Made by a program: the position numbers and the translations under genes
Notes under the pieces: generated by a model
Told to the model about the DNA's origin: nothing
The model's database searches: none
The model's input: the letters and a program-made list of their open reading frames with translations, nothing else
Assembly: GCA_028826165.1 (NCBI GenBank)
Contig: JAPDFW010000065.1
Location: 434,001-498,000 of the forward strand
Direction of reading: 5' to 3'
From: Anaeramoeba ignava
Taxonomy: Eukaryota > Metamonada > Anaeramoebidae
DNA length: 64,000 nt
Shown: positions 11,583 through 21,832 of the stretch, one piece after another
Numbering within the stretch: position 1 is the first letter of the stretch
Layout of the letters: each line of letters opens with the position of its first letter

Positions 11583-11902
11583 TAATTAAAATTAAAATTA
11601 AAATTAAAATGTTTAATTTTTTAATAATTAAAATCGATTTAATTTAATATTGAATTTATTTTCGTTTCATTTTAATATTTTAATTAATGAATTTAAATTT
11701 AGTTATTATTAATTTCTATTTTCAATTTTTATTTTGGTTTAATATTTTCTTTTTCATTTAATCTTCTTTTTAATAATATTTTTAATTTAAAATTAATTTT
11801 TAAAATTTGTTTTGTTTCTTATTTATTGATTTGAAGAATTTAAATTGATTAAAAGTAAATTAAAATTGAATTGAATTTTGAAAAAAAAATGAAAAATAGT
11901 TT

Positions 11903-14575
11903 TTAAATGAAATAAGTTTCAAGTTCATCAACAATCCATGATTCATAAGAACCAGCTAAATAACTATAAGATTCATTTGTTCCATATTTAATTCCATCAG
12001 GTAGATTATAACTATTGCCAAAATTGGAACGGCCAGATTGTAAATTAGGTTTTATCCAAAAATCACCTATACATATTTTAATAAAGATAAATAATTAATT
12101 TTAATAATAATTAATAATAATTTAATTTAAAATTGAAATAATAATATTATTTATTATATTAATATTTTGGATTATTTATTAATTTAATTTTAATTATAAT
12201 AATAAAAATTAATTTTAATAATAATAAAAATAATTTAATTTACCCCCTTTGGTTTAAACCTTTTTAATAAAGGAAAAAATAACTTTTTAATTTTTAATTG
12301 CAAAATTTAAACCTTTTACAAAATATTTAAACCTTTTGCAAAAATTTTAAATTTAAAATTAACTTTTTATTTTAAATTGAAATAATAATATTTTTTTATT
12401 ATATTGAATTATTTATTAATTTAAATTTAATTATAATAATAAATATTTACAAACTATTTTAATAAGGGATAAATAATTAATTTTAATAATAATTAAATAA
12501 TAATTTGTTTTTTTAAAATTAAATTTATTTTAAATTGAAATAATAATATTATTTATTATATTAATATTTTTGAATTATTTATTAAATATAAAATATTTAT
12601 ATTTACTCCCTATTTTAATAAAGATAAATAATTAATTTTTAATAATAATTAATAAAAATTTAATTTTAAAAGGTTTAAAATTTTTATTTTAAATTGAAAA
12701 AATAAATATTATTTATTATATTAATATTTTGGATTATTTATTAATTTTAAATTTAATTATAATAATAAGTATTTACCATCTATTTTTAATAAGGATAAAT
12801 AATTAATTTTAATAATAATTAATAATAATTTAATTTATATTTATTTAATTTTTAAATTGAAATAATAATATTATTTATTAATTTAAATTTAATTATAATA
12901 ATAAGTATTTACCATCTATTTTAATAAAGATAAATAATTAATTTTAATAATAATTAATAATAATTTAATTTAAAATTAATTTTATTTTAAATTTAAATAA
13001 TATTATTATTTATTAATGTAAATTTAATTATAATAATAAATATTTACCATCTATTTTAATAAGGATAAATAATTAATTTTAATAATAATTAATAATAATT
13101 TAATTTTAAATTAAATTTATTTTAAATTGAAATAATAATATTATTTATTAATTTAATTTTAATTATAATAATAAATATTTATATTTACTCCCAAAAGTTG
13201 GACCATCACTTAAACACCAAATAATTGCATATCCTTCCCTTTCTTTATTAATTGTAAACTTCTGTGGGTCTCTATCTCCTTTATCATTTCTTAATGAAAA
13301 AATAAATGCATTTGGATCTTTCATATATCCAAAATAACCTCCATCATAATTCCATTTTGATTTATCATTTGTCCATCCAACTTGAGTAAATCCTCCAAAA
13401 ATAAAATTATCTTTTGTTTTGATAATAGATAACGTTGTTCCTTTCCCATCAACTGATTTATGCCAATTTTGAGAATTAAATCCATCTCTTTTGGCTGAAA
13501 ATCCTTTTTTCATTTTGGAAAAAAAATCATTATCATTTATCCATTCTTGTAATTTCTTAACATATTCAATATCTGTAATAATTTCTGAATCTGAAAAAAT
13601 CTTGTGTAATTCATTTAATTCAAACCCTGGTTTCATTTTCTCAATTTCTTTCTCTTTATCTTCAATTTCAATTTTCATTTGTTGATTTTCTTTCTCTTTA
13701 TTTTCAATTTCTTTTTGATTATCTTGAATAACTTTGTTTTGAATATCAACTAAAAAAGATTTGGGAAAAAAACAATCAAATTGTTTTAATTTATCAAAAT
13801 CTTGTTTTGAAATTGAATCTTTATCAAATAATGAAAAAAAAGAATGAAATAATCTTTTCTTTGCATTCATTTTGTGTTTATATTTCCTTAATTTTAATTT
13901 TTCATTTCTTTTTTCAATCCAATTATTTAAAAATTGAAAAAAATCAAATTGAAAAATTTCTTTTTTTTCTTGTTTAAATTGAATAAATTTGATAATTTCT
14001 TCTTTAGTTAAATTGAATAAATTCTCATTATTCTGAATTTGGGAAAAATTTTTATTTATTAATTCAAAACATTTTATTTCAATTTCATTTGATTTTAAAT
14101 TTCGATTTTGGAATAAAAATTGGAAAAAATTTGAATAATTAATTGAATTTGAAATTTTTTTTTGAATAAATTCTTTCAATAAATTTAATTTAAAATAAAT
14201 TGAAATTTCCAATAATTGAATAAGATTTTCTTGATTCTCAAAAGAAATATTTCCATAATAAATATAACTCAAAATTGATTCCATTTCTTTTTTATTAAAT
14301 TGATTTAAAGAAATAGAAAGAGATTCTTGCCTTAATGACTCATTAAAAAAAGGAGATCTTGAAGATAAAATTGATTTATGAACTTTAATTTCAAAAGGAT
14401 TTGATCCATTCTCAACAAAAATTGAAAAATCAGTAAATGAATTTCCATTTAAAAGGTTTGAATAATCTTTAATTAAATTTTTTGTTACTTTTTTTTCTAA
14501 ATTTTTCATTTCATTTTCATTTTGGTTTTGATTTTGATTTGCATTTTCAATTTGGTTATTATTATCATTATCCAT
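11903..14575 (-). CDS. BTB-BACK-coiled-coil-TLDc protein, copy B (intact)
   Basis: Exon 1 (13189-14575) encodes an Asn/Gln-rich start, BTB (FTDFSIFVENGSNPFEIKVH), BACK-like helices, an FDKDSISKQDFDKLKQF segment, a Glu/Lys coiled coil and a TLDc domain (FSAKRDGFNSQNWHKSVDGK, FGGFTQVGWTND, AFIFSLRNDKGD). Exon 2 (11903-12066) gives DFWIKPNLQSGRSNFGNSYN and the end WIVDELETYFI. Direct splicing gives 516 residues; with six internal 3-nt cassettes it would be 522. TLDc folds protect against oxidative stress or bind the V-ATPase in other eukaryotes, and BTB-BACK usually means a cullin adaptor. This gene and copy B of RCC1-BTB form a convergent pair repeated from copy A. Confidence 0.85.
12067..13188 (-). 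repeat. Serial intron array B: seven intron-like units separated by 3-nt cassettes
   Basis: This lies at the same position in the TLDc domain as array A. It starts at donor GTAAAT after phase 1 of the codon that follows TTTGGG, and ends at TATAG. Six internal AG-N3-GTAAAT sites occur: 13048-13050 ATG, 12913-12915 ATG, 12777-12779 ATG, 12607-12609 GGA, 12451-12453 TTT and 12244-12246 GGG. Inclusion of all keeps the frame and would insert six residues, giving NDDGIWG before DFWI. The segment around 12240-12370 is more diverged and has TTTAAACCTTTT repeats not seen in array A. Confidence 0.8.
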
Positions 14576-15639
14576 TTTGTTTTTTGTTTTGTTTTTTGTT
14601 TTGTTTTTTGTTTTTGTTTTTTGTGTTTTAAAAAAAAATGAAAAAAATGAAAAAAATAAAAATGAATATTTTTTTCCATTTTTTGAAAATAAATAAAAAT
14701 ATAAAAAATGAGAATAAATTTAAATTAATAATTAATTTAATTTTCTTTTTGATTTATTATTTTAAATTAATTTATTAATAAATTATTATTATTTTTTATT
14801 AATTTTTTTTATTAAAAAAAAAGGAAAATTATTTTAATTTAATTTTTAATTTAATTTTTTTTTTGGAATTTAAAAATTAATAATAAATTTAAATTTTAAA
14901 AACAAATTTCCAAATTAATATTAATTCAATTTAATTCAAAAAAAAAGATAAAATTTTAATTTCAAAAAAATCAATTTTCAAAATATTTTTAAATAATAAA
15001 ATATTTAAATCTAAAACAATAAATTATTATTTTAAACATAGAATTAAATATTAAATTATATTTTTAAATTAATTTATAAATTAAATATTAAATTAAATCT
15101 ATTTTCATTTTTTATATTTATATGTAAAATATTTAAATAATAAAATATTTAAATATAAAACATTAAATTATTATTTTAAACATAAAATTAAATATTAAAT
15201 TATATTTTTAAATTAATTTATAAATTAAATATTAAATTAAACCTATTCTCATTTCTTATATTTATATGTTAAATATTTAAATAATAAAATATTTAAATCT
15301 AAAACAATAAATTATTATTTTAAACATAAAATTAAATATTAAATTATATTTTTAAATTAATTTATAAATTAAATATTAAATTAAATCTATTCTTATTTTT
15401 TATATTTATATGTTAAATATTTAAATAATAAAATATTAAAATTTAAAACATTAAATTATTATTTTAATAATAAAATTAAATATTAAATTATATTTTCAAA
15501 TTAATTTATAAATTAAATATTAAATTAAACTATTCTCATTTTTTATATTTAATAAACAAATTTTCAAAATATTTTTCCAAATTAATAAAATTCCAAAAAT
15601 TATTTTTTTCATTTTTTTCATTTTTTTTCTTTTTCAAAA
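14576..15639. repeat. Divergent spacer with about 143-bp tandem repeats (second copy)
   Basis: This is the counterpart of 8888-9779, with four instead of three copies of the roughly 143-bp AT-only unit (about 14990-15545). A TTTTGTTTTT-rich leader precedes the TLDc start on the minus strand. A TTTTTTTCATTTTTTTTC leader precedes the RCC1-BTB copy C start. No gene is seen. Confidence 0.75.
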
Positions 15640-17471
15640 ATGAATGAAATTATATTTTTTGGTCAAAATGAATATCCAAAACTTTTCAAAAATAAATCAT
15701 ACGAAATAACAAAACCAATTCAATTTAAATTTGAAAATGAAAATGAAAATGAAAATGAAAATGAAAATGAAAAACAAATTAAACAAATTTCATCAAGCGA
15801 ACTTTCAACAATTTTCCTTTTTAAAAATGGAAAAGCAATAGAATATTTAGAAAATTCAAAAACAAAAATCCTCAAAAAATCCAAATTGAAGAAAATATTC
15901 AAAAAGTAACTGTTGGTTGTGAAAATGAAGCTATTTTAACAATAGAAGGAAATGTATTTGCAAAAGGAAATAATATTAATCCAAATAATTCAAATAATTT
16001 TATCAATATTTCATCATTAATTGAAGATAAAAATGATAGAATAATTGAAGATATTGTTTCTGGAGCTTATTCAATTTACTTATTAACTTCAAATCAAAAT
16101 GTTTATGGAATTGGTGCAAATTATTATGGTCAACTTGGTTTTGATTCTGAAACACTTTTCAATACAGAAAAACCAATTTTAATGATGAAAAATGTTTCTA
16201 AAATATTTTCAGGAAATAATTCTTCACATCATTTTTTTCTTTTAAATTCAAATCAAGAATTATTTGGATGCGGATATAATGAATCTGGTCAACTTGGATT
16301 AGGAGAATCAACAAAAGAAGAAAAAAAAATCCAAAAATTAATCAAAATCCAAAATATTCCAAAAGGCAAAATAATTGATATTAAATGTGCAGATTCTCAT
16401 TCAATAATGTTGATTGAAAATGAAAATGAAGATGAAAATCCAAACAGAAAACTTTATTCATGTGGAAATTATCAATATAATGGACTTGGCAAAAATAAAA
16501 ATACTTATGAATTTACTGAAATCAAATCATCTTTATTTGAAAATGATGATAATATTCTTGATATTTCTGTTGGAGTTAATCATACTTTGATTTTAACATA
16601 TAAAGGGAAATTAATTGGATTTGGAAATAATTATTCTGGTCAATTAGGAACTGGAGATACAGAAGATCAATTAATTCCAATTCAAATTAAACTTCCTAAA
16701 TTAAGATTTAATGAAAATATTTCTAATTATCATGTTTTTTGTGGAGATGACAGTTCATTTCTTTATTACTCTCCTTTTTCTTTTTCCAATCTTGAAGAAG
16801 ATTTGATAAAATTATTTAGAAGAAAAGAATTTTGTGATATTTCATTTAAAACCAAAAATGGAGAAATAATCAAAGCTCATAAATTAATATTGAAATACAG
16901 ATTAAATCAAAATCAAAATGAAATTGAAAAACTTCAAGAAATTATTTCAAAAAAATCAATTAAAGAATCAAATCAAATATTTGAAATGATTTATTCAAAC
17001 AGAATAATAAATCCAAAATTATATTCTGAAATTAAAGAAATTATAAATTCCAATGAAAAAATTGAAGAAACAATGAAAAGAATTTATTTAAATGAAAATG
17101 AAAATGAAAATGAAAAAGATTTTATAATTGAAAGAAAAGAAAAACAATATAAATTTCCTAAATTAATATTAATAATGAGAAGTGAATTATATCGAGGAAT
17201 GTTTTTATCTGTAACTGAAGATACTTCTAATAAAGTTACAGATTATAGTGAATTAAGTAATAAATCATTTCAAATATTTGAATATTGGATTTATTCAAAT
17301 CAAATTAAAAAAGAAATCGAAATTACACAAGAAATAATTGATGAAATTAAAATTGGAATTGATTATTTTCAATTAAATCAAACAAATCCAAATTTATTTG
17401 ATTTATTAATTAACAAATTTGATAATCAAAATCAAAAACAGAAATCAAAAGAAAAATGTTTAATTTTTTAA
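15640..17471 (+). pseudogene. RCC1-BTB protein, copy C, frameshifted
   Basis: Relative to its paralogues, two extra A residues at about 15858-15869 (two neighbouring A runs each one longer) shift the frame after AIEYLENSK, ending the first frame at 15909. The downstream frame is open to KEKCLIF, with a first in-frame ATG at 16182. Domains match copy B: RCC1 blades, two BTB-like segments and a CaaX-like tail. It could be a sequencing artefact in A runs or a true young pseudogene. Sequence in 16.0-16.2 kb is closest to copy D. Confidence 0.75.
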
Positions 17472-17619
17472 TAATTAAAATTAAAATTAAAATTAAAATT
17501 AAAATTAAAATTAAAATTAAAATTAAAATTAAAATTAAAATTAAAATTAAAATTAAAATTAAAATTAAAATTAAAAATAAAAATCCAAAATTCATTTTTT
17601 CATTTTTTTCTTTTCAAAA
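17466..17619 (+). repeat. AAAATT repeat and T-rich leader between copies C and D
   Basis: A run of about 19 AAAATT hexamers starts at the stop of copy C and is followed by TTTTTTCATTTTTTTCTTTTC directly before the copy D start. The whole spacer between the two genes is 148 bp. Confidence 0.75.
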
Positions 17620-19434
17620 ATGAATGAAATTATATTTTTTGGTTTAAATGAATATCCAAAACTTTTCAAAAATGAACCAGATAGAATAAAAAAACCAATT
17701 CAATTTAAATTTGAAAATGAAAATGAAAATGAAAAACAAATTAAACAAATTTCTTCTTCAAATTATTCAACAATTTTCCTTTTTGAAAATGGAAAAGCAA
17801 TAGAATATTTAAGAGATTCAAAACAAAATCCTCAAAAAATCCAAATTGAAGAAAATATTCAAAAAGTAACTTTTGGTGATGAAAATGAAGCTATTTTAAC
17901 AATAGAAGAAAATGTATTTGCCAAAGGATATGATATTAATCCAAAAAAACCAAATAAATTTATCAACATTTCATCATTAATTGAAGATACAAATGATAGA
18001 GTAATTGAAGATATTGTTTCTGGAGCTTATTCAATTTACTTATTAACTTCAAATCAAAATGTTTATGGAATTGGTGCAAATTATTATGGTCAACTTGGTT
18101 TTGATTCTGAAACACTTTTCAATACAGAAAAACCAATTTTAATGATGAAAAATGTTTCTAAAATATTTTCAGGAAATGCTTCAAAATTTGTTTTTCTTTT
18201 AAATTCAAATCAAGAATTATTTGGATGTGGCGATAATAATTCTGGACAAATTGGATTAGGAGAATCAAGAAAAGATGAAAAAATCCAAAAATTAACCAAA
18301 ATCCAAAATATTCCAAAAGGCAAAATAATTGATATTAAATGTGCAGATTCTCATTCAATAATGTTGATTGAAAATGAAAATGAAAATCCAAACAGAAAAC
18401 TTTATTCATGTGGAAATTATCAATATAATGGACTTGGCAAAAATAAAAATACTTATGAATTTACTGAAATCAAAACATCTTTATTTGAAAATGATGATAA
18501 TATTCTTGATTTTTCTGTTGGAAGTTTTCATAATTTGATTTTAACATCTAATTCAAAATTAATTGGATTTGGAAATAATTCTTTTGGTCAACTAGGAACT
18601 GAAACTGGAGCTGGAGATACAGAAGATCAATTAATTTCAATTCAAATTGAACTTCCTAAATTAAGATTTAATGAAAATATTTCTAATTATCATATTTCTT
18701 GTGGAGAATTCAAATCATTTCTTTATTACTCTCCTTTTTCTTTTTCCAATCTTGAAGAAGATTTGATAAAACTATTTGAAAGAAAAGAATTTTGTGATAT
18801 TTCATTTAAAACCAAAAATGGAGAAATAATCAAAGCTCATAAATTAATATTGAAATATAGATTAAATCAAAATCAAAATCAAATTGAAAAACTTCAAGAA
18901 ATTATTTCAAAAAAATCAATTAAAGAATCAAATCAAGTATTTGAAATGATTTATTCAAATAATTCCAAAATAAATCCAATATTATATTCAGAAATTAAAG
19001 AAATTATAAATTCAAATGAAAAAATAGAAGAAACAATGAAAAGAATTTATTTAAATGAAAATGAAAATGAAAAAGAAAAAGATTTTATAATTGAAAGAAA
19101 AGAAAAACAATATAAATTTCCTAAATTAATATTAATAATGAGAAGTGAATTATATCGAGGAATGTTTTTATCTGTAACTGAAGATACTTCTAATAAAGTT
19201 ACAGATTATAGTGAATTAAGTAATAAATCATTTCAATTATTTGAATATTGGATTTATTCAAATCAAATTAAAGAAGAAATTCAAATTACACAAGAAATAA
19301 TTAATGAAATTAAAATTGGAATTGATTATTTTCAATTAAATCAAACAAATCCAAATTTATTTGATTTATTAATTAACAAATTTAATAATCAAAATCAAAA
19401 ACAGAAATCAAAAGAAAAATGTTTAATTTTTTGA
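17620..19434 (+). CDS. RCC1-BTB protein, copy D (intact), with C-terminal CaaX-like box
   Basis: This intact 604-residue paralogue of copy B starts MNEIIFFGLNEYPKLF. It has a shorter NE tract than copy B, RCC1 blades (VYGIGANYYGQLGFDSE, GCGDNNSGQIGLGE, GFGNNSFGQLGTETGAGD), BTB-like segments (FCDISFKTKNG and KFPKLILIMRSELYRGMF) and the same KEKCLIF end. It diverges from copies A and B most in the propeller loops and least in the BTB half, which suggests selection or gene conversion acting differently on the two halves. It is the last of the plus-strand cluster, 87 bp before the F-box gene. Confidence 0.88.
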   Translation: MNEIIFFGLNEYPKLFKNEPDRIKKPIQFKFENENENEKQIKQISSSNYSTIFLFENGKAIEYLRDSKQNPQKIQIEENIQKVTFGDENEAILTIEENVFAKGYDINPKKPNKFINISSLIEDTNDRVIEDIVSGAYSIYLLTSNQNVYGIGANYYGQLGFDSETLFNTEKPILMMKNVSKIFSGNASKFVFLLNSNQELFGCGDNNSGQIGLGESRKDEKIQKLTKIQNIPKGKIIDIKCADSHSIMLIENENENPNRKLYSCGNYQYNGLGKNKNTYEFTEIKTSLFENDDNILDFSVGSFHNLILTSNSKLIGFGNNSFGQLGTETGAGDTEDQLISIQIELPKLRFNENISNYHISCGEFKSFLYYSPFSFSNLEEDLIKLFERKEFCDISFKTKNGEIIKAHKLILKYRLNQNQNQIEKLQEIISKKSIKESNQVFEMIYSNNSKINPILYSEIKEIINSNEKIEETMKRIYLNENENEKEKDFIIERKEKQYKFPKLILIMRSELYRGMFLSVTEDTSNKVTDYSELSNKSFQLFEYWIYSNQIKEEIQITQEIINEIKIGIDYFQLNQTNPNLFDLLINKFNNQNQKQKSKEKCLIF

Positions 19435-19521
19435 TAATTAAAATTAAAATTTCAAATTTCATTTTTTTTCTTTATTAACTTTAATTTTTTTTTGTTTTTT
19501 TTGAATAAAAGAAGAATTTGA

Positions 19522-21658
19522 ATGAGTTCATTAAACGATAATTTATTGGATAAAACATCAAAAGAAATCAAAGAAACACAAAAAAGAATATTATATTCTG
19601 AAAAATTAAGATTTCGTTTTCCAGGAGATTTTAAATCAATTTTAAGGCAATTATATCCAATTAATAAATTGAATTCAATATCAATTGCAATTAAAGAAAA
19701 AGTAACAGTACAAAAGCAAAATTTTGAATTTAATGAAAAAATGTATTATAATGGATTAGAAATTGAAGATTTTTTTGGAGATGGAAATGTAGAAAAACAG
19801 AAATCAGAACAAAAAGAATCATTATCAGAAATTTATCAACTTGAAGAAGATGAAAGTTATTTTGATTGGCTTCCTGAAGAATGTATTTAATTTATAAATG
19901 AATTTTAATTTTAATTTTGATTTTTAATTTTAATTTTAATTTTAATTTTAATTTTAATTTTAATTTTAATTTTAATTTTAATTTTAATTTTAATTTTAAT
20001 TTTATAAATGAATTTTAATTTTAATTTTAATTTTAATTTTAATTTTAATTTTAATTTTAATTTTAATTTTAATTTTAATTTTAATTTTAATTTTAATTTT
20101 AATTTTATAAATGAATTTTAATTTTAATTTTATAAATGAATTTTAATTTTAATTTTAATTTTAATTTTGTAAATGAATTTTAATTTTAATTTTAATTTTG
20201 TAAATGAATTTTAATTTAAATCAAAATTAAAAAAAGTGATTTTAATGATCTTTGAATATCTTGATAAACCTCATCATTTATGCTTTTGTGAAGCAACTTG
20301 TCAAATGTTTTTTAGGATTTCAAATGAACCACTTTTATGGAGAAGAGTTTTACAAGAAAATGCACCTTATATTGATTTTATATATGTTCACGAATCAGCA
20401 TACAGAAGCCTTGGAAACACCATATAATTCATTCTTATTTTCTGGAGTAATGGGATTGACAAAATATTTTGAAGATGAATATTTATCTTCTTTTTCTCAA
20501 GAAGAACTTTTAGAATTTCAACAAGATGAAAAACAGGAACAAGAAAAAATAACAAAATTTCCAAATAAAAGAAAACCAAAACCAAATCAAACCATTAAAG
20601 AACCCACTCTTTATCCAAAACTATTGGGAAATAAACGCAAAATATTACTTCAAAACGCAAGATATGATGAAGAAACAGTTTCTTTGATTCGAAACGATCC
20701 AAGAAAATTATTTTTGGATCAAATTAAGAAAATTGATTATGAAATTAAGAAATGCAAAAAAAAACATGATTTTTTTTGGAAATATAACCGTAACAAGAAA
20801 GCAGATCAAGCAATTCTTGCTTTTCATGGAGGAGTTTTGCCGATTGTTTCTTCGCTGTCATTTTTTATCACAATTTTATTGATTTGTTTGAAAAAGGATT
20901 TAGTGATTGAAACAAGTTATAAATTGATATTTATTCCAATTGAGATATTATGGTGGTGTATTGTTTATATTGGATTTTGCTTCAATTTATCGCGAGAGGA
21001 TATGCCAATGTATGTTTTTGGAAGAGCGCTTTATCTTTCTGGATTTTTCACTTTTTGGTTCACTTTATTATTGAGTATTAAATTGGATGATGAAGATATT
21101 TTTCCTTGGTTTGTAATTCTTATTCCACATTTTTTATCATTTGGAGCATGGATTTATTTTTGTTGGCATATTTTCTCACGAATTCGGGAAGAAGATAATT
21201 TTTTGGTCAATATTTTTGTTCTTCATATCATTATTTATCACACTTTCTTCAGTTTGTTTCTTGTTCTTATTGTTTTGAACAAACATGATATTGGATCCAT
21301 CAGTCAAAATTCGTTATTTTATTATATGTTTGCTGTTTGTTTTTCACCTGTTTTTTTTGCTATTTTTTGGCCGTTTTTTATAAGATATTGCAGAAGAAAA
21401 ATTCACAGTTGGTCTGATTTACATCATTTGCCTGATTTTTATGGTTCTTATTTTGAAATTGATTTAATTTCTTTTGGAATGTTGATGATTCCTTTTGTTC
21501 TTATTTTTGTTCAACTTTTGATTATTTATTTGAAGTTGAATCAGAAGATATTTTGTGAATGGATTGTTGTTGGAACTCCTTCTTTTATTTCTTTGGGTAT
21601 TTTTTTAATTATAAGTGTTGTTGGTGAAATTTTATATGCAATTGATGAATATTTTTAA
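19522..21658 (+). CDS. F-box protein fused to a TMEM185-like multi-pass membrane region (one frame break)
   Basis: Exon 1 (19522-19882) joins exon 2 (from 20237) by a GT-AG intron, giving WLPEELILMIFEYLDKPHHL followed by ATCQMFFRISNEPLLWRRVL, a clear F-box that should bind SKP1. That frame stops at 20429. The adjacent +1 frame is open from there to 21658 and encodes about 8 hydrophobic helices with the repeated pattern K-L-D/N, then W, then I-P (LLSIKLDDEDIFPWFVILIP, KLNQKIFCEWIVVGTP), as in the TMEM185/fragile-X-F family. No usable intron spans the break, so I infer a one-base error or mutation between about 20380 and 20440. The alternative is two genes, but no promoter motif separates them. 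Confidence 0.6.
19895..20230 (+). repeat. TTTTAA hexamer array in the F-box gene intron
   Basis: The intron (19883-20236) is almost wholly ATTTTA units interrupted by TATAAATGAA or GTAAATGAA at irregular intervals. The splice donor GTATTT and acceptor AAAAAAAG lie just outside it. Confidence 0.85.
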
Positions 21659-21832
21659 TTCAATTTCTTTTGGAATTTTTTTTGGAATTTATTTTTGAAG
21701 AAATTGGAAAATGGATTTAAAAATTCCCAAAAAAAAAGAATTGAATGAAATTGGAAAAAAAATAAAGGAATTAAATTGGAAAAAAAAAAGAATTGAATGA
21801 AATTGGAAAAAAAAATAAAGGAATTAAAAAGC

